Assembly: GCF_000746095.1 (NCBI RefSeq)
Contig: NZ_JQKP01000001.1
Span: 186,001 to 250,000, forward strand
Length of the DNA stretch: 64,000 nt
Direction of reading: 5' to 3'
Source of the DNA: Ferriphaselus sp. R-1
GTDB taxonomy: Bacteria; Pseudomonadota; Gammaproteobacteria; Burkholderiales; Gallionellaceae
The notes below the pieces were generated by a model. The model did not search any database, was not told the origin of the DNA, and was given only the letters and a program-made list of their open reading frames with translations. This document shows positions 33,236-43,520 of this stretch, one piece after another; the stretch's first letter is position 1; each line of letters begins with the position of its first letter. The translations under genes and the position numbers were made by a program.

Positions 33236-36200
33236 GTGTTTGGTCGATACTGCCGCAGCCGTATCGATTTCAGCCGAATAGCCGAGCCAAGTACCGGGGG
33301 TTCTTTTCGTTGCAATGTTTCCATTTCAATTTTGAATATGACTGATGCGCGCGATATCGAGTTGAGGCTCAACGAGTTGGAGCGTGAGAATCAATGGTTG
33401 CGCGCCCAGCTCGGGCAGAGCGACCCACAATCGCTGGCGCGCGCGCGGAGCTTCATCCAGAGCCTCGATCTGTGCAAGATCCTCGACCACATGCCCTCGA
33501 TGATAGGCTACTGGGACAAGTCACTGATCAATCGCTATGCGAATCAGGCGTATCTCGACTGGTTCGGCCTGCTTCCCGAGCAAGTCCTTGGGCAACACAT
33601 CCGTCAAGTCATCGGTGAGGAGCGTTACCGGCTCAATTTGCCGTTCATCGAGGGGGTGCTGCGCGGCGAGCCGCAGGAGTTCGAGCGAGAGATCCCGTCA
33701 CCCGATGGCATCATCCGTTATTCGCTGGCGCGCTATATCCCCGATGTGGTGGACGGTGAGGTTCAGGGCTTCTTTGTCGAAGTGTCGAACGTGACCACTA
33801 TCGTGCAGGGGGCGGCGGAGATCCGGGAGCGCGCGGAAATCCTGGATGGTTTGTATTCGCTCTCGCCGCTGGGCATCGCCTTGACCGACCCGAACGGCAA
33901 GTTCATCGAATTCAATGAAGCCTTCGAACGCATCACCGGCTATGACACTGAGGAGTTAAGGCACCGCGATTTCTGGGAGATGACATCGCCTGACTATCAA
34001 GGGCAGGACATCTTGCAGCTGGATGCGCTCCGGCAGACGGGGCGCTATGGTCCCTACGAAAAGCAGCTGAAACGCAAGGACGGTAGCCTCGTGCCGGTGC
34101 GATTGAGCGGGTTCCAGTTGGTGCGGGAAGGGGTGAATCACACGTGGTCATTGATCGAGGACATCAGTGACCGGGTGAAAGATACGGCCAGCATCCAGTC
34201 ATTGAGTCAGCGTTATCAGCTCTTGTTCGATGAACTGCCCGATAGCGTGGTGCTGATCGATGTGTCGGGGAAGGTCATCGGTTGTAATCAGTCCGCCTTG
34301 CGTGAATATGGCTATAGCGAATCCGAGATGCTCGCGCTCTATATCCCCGATTTCGAGGCCAAGGAAGACCCGGCGCGGGTCGAGCAGCATAAACGACAAA
34401 TCCTGAAGTCTGGCCGGGACCGGTTCATTACCCAGCACCGTAAGCGCGATGGCAGCATCGTCGATATCGATGCCTCGGTGGTTGTCGTCGAACTGCCCGA
34501 TGGCGGGGCGATCTTCCAGTGCGTGTTCCATGACATCACCGAACACAAACAGTGGGAAGCCTACATGCTGCAAGTCGAGGAACGGCTTGAGCTGGCGCTG
34601 GAAAGTGCCGAGGCGGGGACGTGGGATTGGGATATCGTCACCGGCGAGCTGATCACCTCACTGCAATGGTCGGCGATGCTGGGCTATCAGCCTGGTGAGT
34701 TGGCGCATGATATTTCGGTATGGGAGCCGTTGTGTCATCCCGACGATCTGCCGGAGGCCCAGCGTCTGCTGGAAGCGCACTTCAAAGGCGAGTTGCCGAG
34801 TTATGAATACGAGCACCGCCTGCGCCACAAGAGCGGCGAGTGGATATGGGTGTTGGGCAAGGCCAAAGTGGTCAAGCGCGATGTGGACGGTAAGGCACTG
34901 CGCATCATAGGCATCAATATCAACATCACACCGCGCAAGTTGGCCGAGCTGTCCTTGCAGCGCGAGAGTCAAAAAAATGTCGCGTTGCTCAAGGCGGCGA
35001 GCGATGGACTGCACATCCTCGATAGTCGCGGCACACTCATACAGGCCAGCGATTCGTTCTGCCGCTTGCTGGGCTATAGCGCGGATGAGCTGAGTGGTGC
35101 GAACGTGCTGAGCTGGGATGTCGAGCTGGGCTCATTGGAAGATTTCATCTCCAAGGTGAATAGTTTCCCTGTCGAAGGAGCGACCTTTGAGACCCGGCAG
35201 CGGCGTAAGTCCGGCGAGATCATCGACGCGGAGATCTCGGCGGTTCGGCTGGTCATCGACGGTCAGCAGATGATCTATTGTTCGGCGCAGGACATCACCT
35301 TGCGCAAACAGACGGAATCCCGGTTGCGTGACCGTGAGGCCAAGCTCCGCGCGATCCTGGACAATATGCCGTACATGGTCTGGCTGAAGGATATGGCCGG
35401 GCGTTATGTCGCTGCCAACCGACTGTTCGTTGAAGCGGCGGGCAAATCCAGCCTCGATGAGTTGATCGGCAAGGTAGATACGGAGATATGGTCGCCTGCG
35501 CTGGCCAACCGCTATCACCTGGATGATATGGAAGTGATCGCCACCCGCAAGCAACTGACCCTGGAGGTGCACAGCGTCGATCGGGGAACGGACATCTGGT
35601 ACGAGGCGTTCAAAGCACCCATCATCAACGAAGCGGGTGAGTTGATCGGTACGACGGGCGTAGCGCGCGACATCACGGAGCGCAAGCGCATCGATGAGTC
35701 GCTGAAGATCGCCAGCATGGTCTATCAGGCCAGCAGTGAAGCGATGTTGGTTACGGATGGGGATAACAACATCCTCAATGTGAATCCGGCGTTCACCAAG
35801 ATATCCGGTTATACGCTGGAAGAAGTGAAGGGCAAGAACCCGCGCATCTTCCAGTCCGGACGGCATGACCAGGAGTTCTACCACGCGATGTGGAGCGCGT
35901 TGAACGACCATGGCTACTGGTTCGGCGAGGTGTGGGATAAGCGCAAGAACGGCGAGGTCTATGCCAAACAGCTGACCATCAATACCATCCGGGATAAGGC
36001 AGGCAAGATCAGTCGCCATATCGCCCTGTTCTCTGACATCACCGAAAAGAAGAAGAACGAACAGATCATTTGGAGCCAAGCCAATATCGATCCACTGACG
36101 CAACTGCCGAACCGGCGGCTGTTCATCGATCGTTTGGAGCAAGACATCCGCAAAGTGCATCGCAGCGGCCAGACGCTGGCCCTGTTCTTCATCGATCTGG

Positions 36201-37366
36201 ATCGCTTCAAGCAGATCAACGACTCGCTCGGACACCAGGCCGGCGATCTGTTGCTGATCGAGGCTGCCCGGCGCATCGGCCAGTGTGTGCGGGAATCGGA
36301 TACGGTGGCGCGTCTGGGCGGGGACGAGTTCACGGTCATCCTGCCGAACCTGAGTGAACAAGCTCATGTCGAGCGCGTGGCGAGCAGCATCATCTCGAAA
36401 CTGGCGGAGCCGTTCGAGTTGGGCGGCGACATCGCCTATGTCTCCGCTAGTATCGGCATCACGCTCTATCCGACCGATACGCAAACGGTGGATGGCTTGC
36501 TCAAATGTGCCGACCAAGCCATGTATGCCGCCAAAGATCGCGGCCGCAACGCCTATTCCTACTTTACCCAGTCGATGCAGGAACTGGTGATCGAACGCCA
36601 GAGCATGAGTAACGACCTGCGTCTGGCGTTGGCGCGGAACGAGCTGGAGGTGTACTTCCAGCCCATCGTCGAGCTCGCCACCGGACGCACCCTTAAAGCC
36701 GAAGCCTTGCTCCGCTGGAAGCATCCGCGTCTTGGCATGGTGAGCCCGGTTGATTTCATACCGCTGGCGGAAGAAACGGGGATGATCCACTCCATCGGTA
36801 GCTGGGTGTTCAAGCAGGCCATTTCAGCAGCTAACCGTATACGCAGGGAGTTGGGCATCGAGCTACAGATCAGTGTCAACAAATCGCCGATACAGTTCAG
36901 CCGTCATCCCGAGGAGATCGACTGGATGACCTACCTCGCGGACCAGAAAATGGCAGGAGGAATGGTCGCCGTGGAGATCACGGAAGGCTTGTTGCTGAAT
37001 TCCGATGCGGCAGTGCAGGATCGCTTGCACCAATTCAGTGATACGGGCGTACAAGTCTCCATCGACGACTTCGGCACGGGATTCTCATCCCTGGCCTACA
37101 TCAAGAAATTCGACATCGACTACCTGAAGATCGACCAGTCTTTCGTGCGCAATCTTGACCAAGACAACAGCGATCTGGCGCTCACCGAAGCCATCATCGC
37201 GATGGCTCACAAACTCGGCATCAAGACCATCGCTGAAGGCGTGGAAACCGGTGCCCAGTTGGACGTACTCAAGGCGTGCGGATGCGACTTCGCCCAAGGA
37301 TACTATTTCGCCAACCCCATGCCCGAAGCCGATTTCAAGCGCTGGTTGCAGGACAGGCCGAAGTGA
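33236..37366 (+). CDS. Multi-PAS GGDEF-EAL c-di-GMP signalling protein
   Basis: This is a very large (up to 1376 residues) soluble sensor with no clear membrane helix. A short coiled coil (IELRLNELERENQWLRAQL) is followed by about six PAS domains from residue 70 to 940. The GGDEF domain (near 1027) has RLGGDEF with an RESD inhibitory site. The EAL domain (about 1130-1370) keeps AEALLRW, DDFGTGFSS and DYLKIDQ, so both enzymatic activities look possible. GTG 33236 has GGAGG five bases upstream. The ATG at 33338 (MTDARDIELRL) gives a more family-like start but has no ribosome site. The gene follows ybbP by 16 bases. Confidence 0.88.
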   Translation: MFGRYCRSRIDFSRIAEPSTGGSFRCNVSISILNMTDARDIELRLNELERENQWLRAQLGQSDPQSLARARSFIQSLDLCKILDHMPSMIGYWDKSLINRYANQAYLDWFGLLPEQVLGQHIRQVIGEERYRLNLPFIEGVLRGEPQEFEREIPSPDGIIRYSLARYIPDVVDGEVQGFFVEVSNVTTIVQGAAEIRERAEILDGLYSLSPLGIALTDPNGKFIEFNEAFERITGYDTEELRHRDFWEMTSPDYQGQDILQLDALRQTGRYGPYEKQLKRKDGSLVPVRLSGFQLVREGVNHTWSLIEDISDRVKDTASIQSLSQRYQLLFDELPDSVVLIDVSGKVIGCNQSALREYGYSESEMLALYIPDFEAKEDPARVEQHKRQILKSGRDRFITQHRKRDGSIVDIDASVVVVELPDGGAIFQCVFHDITEHKQWEAYMLQVEERLELALESAEAGTWDWDIVTGELITSLQWSAMLGYQPGELAHDISVWEPLCHPDDLPEAQRLLEAHFKGELPSYEYEHRLRHKSGEWIWVLGKAKVVKRDVDGKALRIIGININITPRKLAELSLQRESQKNVALLKAASDGLHILDSRGTLIQASDSFCRLLGYSADELSGANVLSWDVELGSLEDFISKVNSFPVEGATFETRQRRKSGEIIDAEISAVRLVIDGQQMIYCSAQDITLRKQTESRLRDREAKLRAILDNMPYMVWLKDMAGRYVAANRLFVEAAGKSSLDELIGKVDTEIWSPALANRYHLDDMEVIATRKQLTLEVHSVDRGTDIWYEAFKAPIINEAGELIGTTGVARDITERKRIDESLKIASMVYQASSEAMLVTDGDNNILNVNPAFTKISGYTLEEVKGKNPRIFQSGRHDQEFYHAMWSALNDHGYWFGEVWDKRKNGEVYAKQLTINTIRDKAGKISRHIALFSDITEKKKNEQIIWSQANIDPLTQLPNRRLFIDRLEQDIRKVHRSGQTLALFFIDLDRFKQINDSLGHQAGDLLLIEAARRIGQCVRESDTVARLGGDEFTVILPNLSEQAHVERVASSIISKLAEPFELGGDIAYVSASIGITLYPTDTQTVDGLLKCADQAMYAAKDRGRNAYSYFTQSMQELVIERQSMSNDLRLALARNELEVYFQPIVELATGRTLKAEALLRWKHPRLGMVSPVDFIPLAEETGMIHSIGSWVFKQAISAANRIRRELGIELQISVNKSPIQFSRHPEEIDWMTYLADQKMAGGMVAVEITEGLLLNSDAAVQDRLHQFSDTGVQVSIDDFGTGFSSLAYIKKFDIDYLKIDQSFVRNLDQDNSDLALTEAIIAMAHKLGIKTIAEGVETGAQLDVLKACGCDFAQGYYFANPMPEADFKRWLQDRPK

Positions 37367-37464
37367 GACGCTTGCGCACAGCGCCATTTGTGGCGGCGGT
37401 CGATGGCCTGATTTGATACCATAGCCCACCTTTTTCTAGCCAGCTTCGCGCTGGCTTTGTTGTG

Positions 37465-38481
37465 ATGCGCACCGACCTGTTCGACTTTCACCTGCCCGAA
37501 GAACTCATCGCCCAACATCCGCCGGAACAGCGCGGCGGTAGCCGGTTGTTGCACGTCGCCGGGGCGGAGCTGACGCACCGGCAGTTCGCCGATTTGCCGT
37601 CCTTGCTGCGCGCAGGCGATCTGCTGGTGCTGAACGACACGCGCGTGCTCAAGGCGCGGCTGTTCGGGCAAAAGTCCAGCGGCGGACAGGTCGAGGTGCT
37701 GGTCGAGCGGGTGACGGGCGAGCATGAGGTACTGGCGCAGGTGCGCGCCAGCAAGTCGCCCAAGCCGGGCAGCCGCATCGTGCTGGCGGGCGAGCTGGCG
37801 GTCGAAGTGTTGGGACGCGAGGATGAGTTCTTCCTGCTGCGTTTCCTGAGCGAAGCATCGGCCTACGATCTGCTGGAGCGTTACGGCAAGCTGCCGCTGC
37901 CGCCCTACATCACTCACGCGGCGGGCGAGGAGGATGAGACCCGCTACCAGACCGTGTTCGCCCGCGAACCCGGTGCGGTGGCAGCCCCCACCGCCGGGCT
38001 GCATTTCAGTGATGCGATGCTGGACATCCTGCGCGCCCAGGGCGTAGCCACGGCCCACGTCACCCTGCACGTCGGCGCGGGCACCTTCAAGCCGGTGCGC
38101 GCTGAAAACGTCAGCGAACATGTGATGCACAGCGAGCGCTACAGCATCCCGCCGTCCACCGTGGAAGCCATCCGCGAGACGCGCGCACGGGGCGGACGTG
38201 TGGTGGCGGTGGGCACCACCAGCTTGCGCGCACTGGAAAGCGCGGCGCGCTCCGGCGAATTGCTGGCAGGTGCGGGCGAGACTGACATCTTCATCACTCC
38301 CGGCTACGCCTTCCGCGTGGTGGACGTGCTGCTCACCAACTTCCACCTGCCGCGCTCCACCCTGCTGATGCTGGTCTGCGCCTTCGGCGGTATGGAAAAT
38401 CTACTGGCCGCCTACCGCGAGGCCGTAGCGCAAGGCTACCGCTTCTTCAGCTACGGCGACGCGATGCTGATCGAGCGGTGA
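37465..38481 (+). CDS. queA: QueA, tRNA preQ1 ribosyltransferase-isomerase
   Basis: QueA transfers the ribosyl part of S-adenosylmethionine to preQ1 at the wobble base of certain tRNAs, giving epoxyqueuosine. The 338-residue protein has family hallmarks [51 protein letters not shown], and the C-terminal [12 protein letters not shown] and [15 protein letters not shown] 37465 is preferred to GTG 37462 by comparison with E. coli QueA. The usual partner tgt does not follow; an AT-rich island does instead. Confidence 0.95.
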   Translation: MRTDLFDFHLPEELIAQHPPEQRGGSRLLHVAGAELTHRQFADLPSLLRAGDLLVLNDTRVLKARLFGQKSSGGQVEVLVERVTGEHEVLAQVRASKSPKPGSRIVLAGELAVEVLGREDEFFLLRFLSEASAYDLLERYGKLPLPPYITHAAGEEDETRYQTVFAREPGAVAAPTAGLHFSDAMLDILRAQGVATAHVTLHVGAGTFKPVRAENVSEHVMHSERYSIPPSTVEAIRETRARGGRVVAVGTTSLRALESAARSGELLAGAGETDIFITPGYAFRVVDVLLTNFHLPRSTLLMLVCAFGGMENLLAAYREAVAQGYRFFSYGDAMLIER

Positions 38482-38535
38482 GTTGGGGGTGTGCTGACAC
38501 ACTGACGCGGGGAATGCTGTTCCGGGGCTATCTTG

Positions 38536-38847
38536 CTAAATCAGTCCAATCAATCCGGATAATCTAAACAAAGAAAACACGAAAAAAACTACGATTACAA
38601 TTCGCATAATCCATTCATTCTGGATATACATTTTCAATAGATGTGCATAGAAGAATGCTATTCCCATCACAATCGCCAATGTCATAAGTGACGATAGTTT
38701 TAGGAAGACTCCAAGTGACCAGACGAAGAAAATTAACAGAAATACCCTAAAATCAGTCAATCTCATCAAGCCATTTGGTACTTTGTTCAAGTTGCTCATT
38801 TGACATTTGCTCAGAAAGTCCAACAAAAATGGGGGCAAGTTGGACAT
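38536..38847 (-). CDS. Small hypothetical membrane protein in an AT-rich island
   Basis: This is an open frame of 103 codons, with an alternative start at 38799 giving 87. It encodes three hydrophobic helices: VFLLIFFVWSLGVFLKL, LMTLAIVMGIAFFYAHLL and IVIVVFFVFSLFRLSGLI. Base composition is much more AT-rich than the surroundings, which suggests foreign origin. It lies opposite and after queA, within a segment bounded by a duplicated queA 3' fragment. I recognise no family. It could be a real recent gene or chance within foreign DNA. Confidence 0.4.
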   Translation of the reverse strand: MSNLPPFLLDFLSKCQMSNLNKVPNGLMRLTDFRVFLLIFFVWSLGVFLKLSSLMTLAIVMGIAFFYAHLLKMYIQNEWIMRIVIVVFFVFSLFRLSGLIGLI

Positions 38848-39089
38848 TCCAGCATGTCACCTCGCCACACCGCTAAATTGCCCTGCTGCCCGTGGCGTTT
38901 GCCATTGCCCGCATTGTATCGTCACCTGCGGCCCAGGCCGCAACCTTCCTTCTGGTCGCCTACCGCTGCTTCAGCTACGGCGCACGATGCAGAGCTAGCG
39001 CTAAGTTGGCACGGCATAAGTTCCGTGGCGTGGGCTTGTCCGTGTACAATGGCGCGCAATAAAAACAGTGGTAGTCCTGAGTTTCCCCG
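38848..39089. pseudogene. Gene-free stretch with a decayed copy of the queA 3' end
   Basis: Positions 38960-38990 match the queA codons at 38436-38467 with about three substitutions and one base missing. The shared core is CTTCAGCTACGGCG. It would read AYRCFSYG, compared with YRFFSYG in QueA. Nothing else recognisable lies in these 240 bases before surE. Confidence 0.55.
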
Positions 39090-39851
39090 ATGCATATCCT
39101 GATTAGCAACGACGACGGTTATTTCGCGCCCGGACTGGAGTGTCTGGAGGAGTTCCTGTCGGAGATCGCCGAGGTGACGGTGGTGGCGCCGGAGCAGAAT
39201 CGCTCGGGGGCGTCCAACTCGCTGACGCTGGACAGGCCGCTGGTGCTGCGCCGCGCCTTCAATGGTTTCAACTACGTCAACGGCACGCCGACCGACTGCG
39301 TGCATCTGGCCGTGACCGGGATGCTGGAGAAGAAGCCGGACATGGTGATCTCGGGCATCAATGCCGGTGCCAACATGGGCGACGACACGATCTATTCCGG
39401 CACGGTGGCGGCGGCGACCGAAGGCTATCTGCTCGGCGTGCCGTCCATCGCGGTATCGCTGGTGGGCGGACGCACGCTGAGTCATTACGAGACCGCCGCG
39501 CGCGTGGTGGTCGAGCTGGTGCAGCGCTTCCAGCGTCAGCACGAGCCGCAGCCCTGGCTGCTCAACGTCAATGTGCCGGATGTGCCCTATGAGCAGTTGC
39601 AGGGGACGCAGGTCACGCGCCTGGGCAAGCGCCATCAGGCCGAGCCGGCGGTGAAGTGCCACAGTCCCAGCGGCGAGGCGATGTTCTGGGTGGGCGCGGC
39701 GGGCCAGGCGCAGGACGCGGGACCGGAGACGGATTTCTTTGCGGTCGAGCACGGTTACGCTTCCATCACGCCGTTGCAGATCGACCTGACCCATTACGGA
39801 CAGTTGAACGCGGTGCGCGAGTGGATGGCGGTTGGAAAGGATGCTGCATGA
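39090..39851 (+). CDS. surE: SurE, 5'/3'-nucleotidase
   Basis: SurE is a metal-dependent nucleoside monophosphatase acting in the cytoplasm. The 253-residue protein has the N-terminal metal-binding [13 protein letters not shown], the [10 protein letters not shown] loop and [22 protein letters not shown], all family signatures. It opens a tight surE-pcm-nlpD-radical SAM cluster, and its stop overlaps the pcm start (ATGA). In gammaproteobacteria rpoS often follows such a cluster; here it does not. Confidence 0.95.
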   Translation: MHILISNDDGYFAPGLECLEEFLSEIAEVTVVAPEQNRSGASNSLTLDRPLVLRRAFNGFNYVNGTPTDCVHLAVTGMLEKKPDMVISGINAGANMGDDTIYSGTVAAATEGYLLGVPSIAVSLVGGRTLSHYETAARVVVELVQRFQRQHEPQPWLLNVNVPDVPYEQLQGTQVTRLGKRHQAEPAVKCHSPSGEAMFWVGAAGQAQDAGPETDFFAVEHGYASITPLQIDLTHYGQLNAVREWMAVGKDAA

Positions 39852-40504
39852 ACGTGCGTCACAGCGGTATCGGCATGACTTCCGCGCGCACGCGCAACCG
39901 CATGATCGAGCGCCTGCGCACGCAGGGCATCACCGACGAGGTGGTGCTGGCGGCGATGAACTCGGTGCCGCGCCACATGTTCGTGGACGAGGCGCTGGCG
40001 ACGCGAGTGTATGAGGATGTCTCCCTGCCCATCGGCCACGGCCAAACCATCTCCCAGCCTTACATCGTCGCCCGCATGATCGAAGTGCTGCGCAACGACA
40101 GGCCGCTCAACCGGGTGCTGGAAGTCGGCACCGGGCGCGGCTATCAGGCGGCGGTGCTGGGGCAGGTGGCGCGCGAGGTATTTACCGTCGAGCGCATCAA
40201 GCCGCTGCATGACATCGCCGTGCTGTGTCTGCGCGAACTTGGCGCACGCAACGTCAGTTTGCGCTACGCCGATGGCGGCATGGGGCTGCCGGAGATCGCG
40301 CCGTTCGATGGCATCATCATGGCGGCGGCGGCCACGCATGTGCCGCGCGAACTGCTGGCGCAACTGGCGATAGGCGGGCGGCTGGTCATGCCGCTGGGGA
40401 CGCAGGAGCAGATGCTGTATCTGATCGAGCGCGAGGAACAAGGCTTCCGCCAGACCGCGCTGGAGCCGGTGAAGTTCGTTCCCTTGCTGGTGGGGAAATC
40501 GTGA
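39848..40504 (+). CDS. pcm: Pcm, protein-L-isoaspartate O-methyltransferase
   Basis: Pcm methylates damaged L-isoaspartyl residues using S-adenosylmethionine so that they can revert. The start 39848 overlaps the surE stop. The 218-residue protein has [10 protein letters not shown], the SAM-binding [15 protein letters not shown], and post-motif [19 protein letters not shown], with a final VKFVPLL. The N-terminal extension ([19 protein letters not shown]) is usual in this group. It overlaps nlpD by four bases (GTGA). Confidence 0.95.
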   Translation: MNVRHSGIGMTSARTRNRMIERLRTQGITDEVVLAAMNSVPRHMFVDEALATRVYEDVSLPIGHGQTISQPYIVARMIEVLRNDRPLNRVLEVGTGRGYQAAVLGQVAREVFTVERIKPLHDIAVLCLRELGARNVSLRYADGGMGLPEIAPFDGIIMAAAATHVPRELLAQLAIGGRLVMPLGTQEQMLYLIEREEQGFRQTALEPVKFVPLLVGKS

Positions 40505-41529
40505 GCATCAGACAGTTCACCCTGGTCCTGGCACTGGCGCTGACCGCCTGTGGCACCGGCAATCAGCGTGTCGCGGTGGTCGACCGGACCGAGGCCGCCA
40601 AGCCGAGCGCGCCGGTGGTGTCTTCTTCGACACCGAAAAAGTCTGTGGCGGCTGCCAGCGATTGGCGGCCCAACGTGCATGTGGTCAAGAAGGGCGACAC
40701 CATGTACAGCATCGCCTTCAACTACGGTCTGGATTACCGCGAGCTGGCCGAGCTGAACGGCATCGAGAACCCTTCCATCATCAAGATCGGCCAGGAGATT
40801 CGCCTGTTCCCACAGGGCAAGGGCACTCAGGCCAAGGTGGGCGATGACGCGGCGGTGCCGGTGGAGCCGGTGAAGCGACCGGCTGAGATTCCGCTCAAGA
40901 CCACGCCCAAGGCGATCAAGCTGCCCTATTCCGAGCAAGCGCTGGCGCAACTGGAAGCCATGCCGGACTGGAACAAGCCGGTGGTCGCGGCCCCGGTGAC
41001 CACGGCCAAACCGGCGGCAGAAGCCAAGCCGGAGACAGCGGCGGTCAAACCACCTCCGCCGCCGGTGATCGTCACCCCCGTAGTGCCGGTGCCCAAGGCG
41101 GAGGCAGCCAAGGCCGAGACCGAGCCGGTTGCCGATGACGCGGCTGCGGGTGAGGAGTTGGTGTGGATAGCGCCGACCAGCGGCAAGGTAATCGGTGAGT
41201 TCTCCGAAAGCGCCAACCGCAAGGGCGTGGACATCGCGGGCAAGGTCGGTCAGCCGGTGTATGCCAGCGCGGGCGGCAAGGTGGTGTACAGCGGCAGCGG
41301 CTTGCGCGGCTACGGCAAGCTCATCATCATCAAGCACAACAAGACCTACATCAGCGCTTACGCCCACAACGACAAGATTCTGGTGAAGGAGCGCCAGCAG
41401 GTCGCCAAGGGCGACAAGATCGCCGAGATGGGCAATACCGATTCCGAGCAGGTCAAGCTGCACTTCGAGATCCGCAAGTTCGGCAAGCCTATCGACCCTT
41501 CCAAACTGCTGCCGCCGATCAAGCCTTGA
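40501..41529 (+). CDS. nlpD: NlpD-like lipoprotein with LysM and LytM domains
   Basis: This is an outer-membrane lipoprotein that activates amidases for septal peptidoglycan splitting. The start is GTG 40501, overlapping pcm. The lipobox is LTAC (about residue 19). A LysM domain ([20 protein letters not shown], about 60-105) is followed by a Pro/Ala/Lys-rich linker. The C-terminal LytM domain (about 225-342) has NRKGVDIAG in place of the zinc-binding HxxxD, as in E. coli NlpD. The domain is therefore probably non-catalytic and regulatory. The protein is 342 residues. Its stop overlaps the next gene. Confidence 0.92.
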   Translation: MSIRQFTLVLALALTACGTGNQRVAVVDRTEAAKPSAPVVSSSTPKKSVAAASDWRPNVHVVKKGDTMYSIAFNYGLDYRELAELNGIENPSIIKIGQEIRLFPQGKGTQAKVGDDAAVPVEPVKRPAEIPLKTTPKAIKLPYSEQALAQLEAMPDWNKPVVAAPVTTAKPAAEAKPETAAVKPPPPPVIVTPVVPVPKAEAAKAETEPVADDAAAGEELVWIAPTSGKVIGEFSESANRKGVDIAGKVGQPVYASAGGKVVYSGSGLRGYGKLIIIKHNKTYISAYAHNDKILVKERQQVAKGDKIAEMGNTDSEQVKLHFEIRKFGKPIDPSKLLPPIKP

Positions 41530-42377
41530 GCGAGCGGACGCTTTCCACAGCCGACCACGACCGCGATAGCGCCGGACTGCGCTACGTCTATCCCGTCATC
41601 TCGCGCCGCGCGGGCGGCGTCTCGGTCGGCATCAATCTCAATCCCAACAACGCCTGCAACTGGCGCTGCCTGTATTGCCAGGTGCCTAACCTGACGCTGG
41701 GCAGCGCCCCGCCGGTGGATATGGCGCGGCTGGAGCAGGAGCTGCGCGGCTTTTTGCATGAGCTGGTGCATGGCGATTTCATGGCCAGCCGCGTGCCGGA
41801 AGGCATGCGCCGCATCAACGACATCGCCCTCTCCGGCAACGGCGAGCCGACCAGCGCGGCGGAGTTCGCCGAGGTCATCGAACTGGTCGGCAGGCTGAAA
41901 GCCGAGTTCGGGTTGGCCGAGCAGAAGCTGGTGCTCATCACCAACGGCAGTCTGATCCAGCGCGAGAGCGTCCAGCGCGGTCTGCGCCTGATGGCGCAGC
42001 ACAACGGCGCAGTCTGGTTCAAACTCGACCGGGCTTCCGAGGTCGGCATGCTCGCCATCAACGACACCCGAACCACCCTGGCCAAGGTGCGTGAGCATCT
42101 CGTCACCGCCAGCGCGCTGTGCCCGACCTGGCTGCAAACCTGCTGGTTCGCGCTGGATGGCGCGCCGCCCAGCGGTCGCGATGAAGACGAGTATCTGGAT
42201 TTCCTGTCCGGGCTGCTGCACGCCGGCACGCGCCTGCAAGGTGTGCTGCTGTATGGCTTGGCGCGCCCGTCGTTGCAGCCGGAAGCCGCCAGACTGTCGG
42301 CGTTGCCGGTGGCGGAGTTGGAAGCTTTTGCAGCAAGGGTGCGTGATTTGGGGCTGGTGGTCAGGGTCAGTGGCTAA
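41526..42377 (+). CDS. Radical SAM protein of unknown function
   Basis: This 283-residue radical SAM enzyme has the cluster motif CNWRCLYC (about residues 43-50) preceded by INLNPNNACN. ALSGNGEPTSAAEF supplies the GGE-like SAM-binding element, and LITNGSLI follows. This pattern resembles the elongator/YfkB-like radical SAM group that uses GNGEPT. No partner gene identifies a substrate. The start is TTG 41526, overlapping the nlpD stop; no later ATG would keep the cluster motif. The frame is intact. Confidence 0.8.
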   Translation: MSERTLSTADHDRDSAGLRYVYPVISRRAGGVSVGINLNPNNACNWRCLYCQVPNLTLGSAPPVDMARLEQELRGFLHELVHGDFMASRVPEGMRRINDIALSGNGEPTSAAEFAEVIELVGRLKAEFGLAEQKLVLITNGSLIQRESVQRGLRLMAQHNGAVWFKLDRASEVGMLAINDTRTTLAKVREHLVTASALCPTWLQTCWFALDGAPPSGRDEDEYLDFLSGLLHAGTRLQGVLLYGLARPSLQPEAARLSALPVAELEAFAARVRDLGLVVRVSG

Positions 42378-42387
42378 GGGGGGAAGT

Positions 42388-43506
42388 GTGGAGACATTTC
42401 GTTGGAACAAGTATTTCGATACGGGGTTGGGAGAGGTCGATCAGCAGCACAAGGTGCTGGTCAATCTGATCAATCGTCTCAATGAGTCGCTGATCCGGCG
42501 CGGCGATGTCTCGACACACGAGGTCGAGGCGGTCTTCAAAGAGCTGGTCGAGTACACGCAATACCACTTCCGCGAGGAGGAGGCGATGATGTTGCGCGAG
42601 GGGCTGGACAGTCGGTTCGTCGACAAGCATATCCAGCTGCACGTTGATTTCCTGCGTCAGGCCATCGAGATGCACGAGGTGATCCTGGAGCGGGATCGTG
42701 GCGCGGCGAAAGCCATGCTGGATTTTCTGGTGCACTGGCTGGCCTTTCATATTTTGGGCATAGACCGTTCCATGTCCAGACAGGTGGCGGCGGTCCACGC
42801 CGGGCAAACGTCGGCGGCGGCCTTCGAGGCAGAAGAGCACATCAATACGGTGGTGACGGAACCTCTGCTGTCGGCACTGGATGGTTTGTTCCAGCAGGTG
42901 TCCGAGCAGAATCGTGATCTGCTCGAACTCAATCAGACGCTGGAAAGCAAGGTCGCCGAGCGCACGCACAATCTCGATGTCGCCAATCAGCGGCTGGAGG
43001 CGATGGCTATGACCGATGCGCTGACCGGCTTGCCCAACCGTCGCCATGCCATGACGCGTCTGGCTCAGGAGTGGGAGCGGGCGGAACGGGACGGCACGCC
43101 GCTTTCGTGCATGATGATCGACGCAGACGGCTTCAAGGGCATCAACGATAGCTGCGGCCATGATGCGGGGGATGCGGTTCTGCGCGAGCTGGCCAGGCAG
43201 TTGCGGTTTGCGATGCGCTCGGACGATATCGTGTGCCGTCTGGGTGGCGATGAGTTCTTCATCATCTGTCCGAACACGTCGCTGGACGGTGCATTGCACA
43301 TCGCCGAGATCATGCGTGCCTCGGTGGCCGAGATGCGCGTCCCGGCGTGCTCGACGTTCTGGGTGGGCAGCGTGAGTGTGGGCGTGGCGACCCGTAGTCC
43401 CGCGATGCAGGTGATCGAGGATCTGATGAAAGTGGCGGACGAGGGCTTGTACCAGGCGAAGCGTGCCGGGCGCAACCGGGTGGCGTGTTCCATGGTTGGG
43501 GCGTAG
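42388..43506 (+). CDS. Bacteriohemerythrin-GGDEF protein, probable oxygen-responsive diguanylate cyclase
   Basis: The start is GTG 42388, with AAGGGGGGAA just upstream. The 372-residue protein has an N-terminal hemerythrin domain with the diiron ligands in order: H in VDQQHKVL, H and E in YHFREEE, H and H in KHIQLHVDF, and H plus D in HILGIDRSM. A coiled coil (about 165-205) leads to a GGDEF domain with RLGGDEF and an RSDD inhibitory site. Hemerythrin-fused diguanylate cyclases are known to alter activity with oxygen binding. No membrane helix is present. It ends 14 bases from the convergent second pilus operon. Confidence 0.92.
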   Translation: METFRWNKYFDTGLGEVDQQHKVLVNLINRLNESLIRRGDVSTHEVEAVFKELVEYTQYHFREEEAMMLREGLDSRFVDKHIQLHVDFLRQAIEMHEVILERDRGAAKAMLDFLVHWLAFHILGIDRSMSRQVAAVHAGQTSAAAFEAEEHINTVVTEPLLSALDGLFQQVSEQNRDLLELNQTLESKVAERTHNLDVANQRLEAMAMTDALTGLPNRRHAMTRLAQEWERAERDGTPLSCMMIDADGFKGINDSCGHDAGDAVLRELARQLRFAMRSDDIVCRLGGDEFFIICPNTSLDGALHIAEIMRASVAEMRVPACSTFWVGSVSVGVATRSPAMQVIEDLMKVADEGLYQAKRAGRNRVACSMVGA

Positions 43507-43520
43507 TCCGGCCTGGTCCG

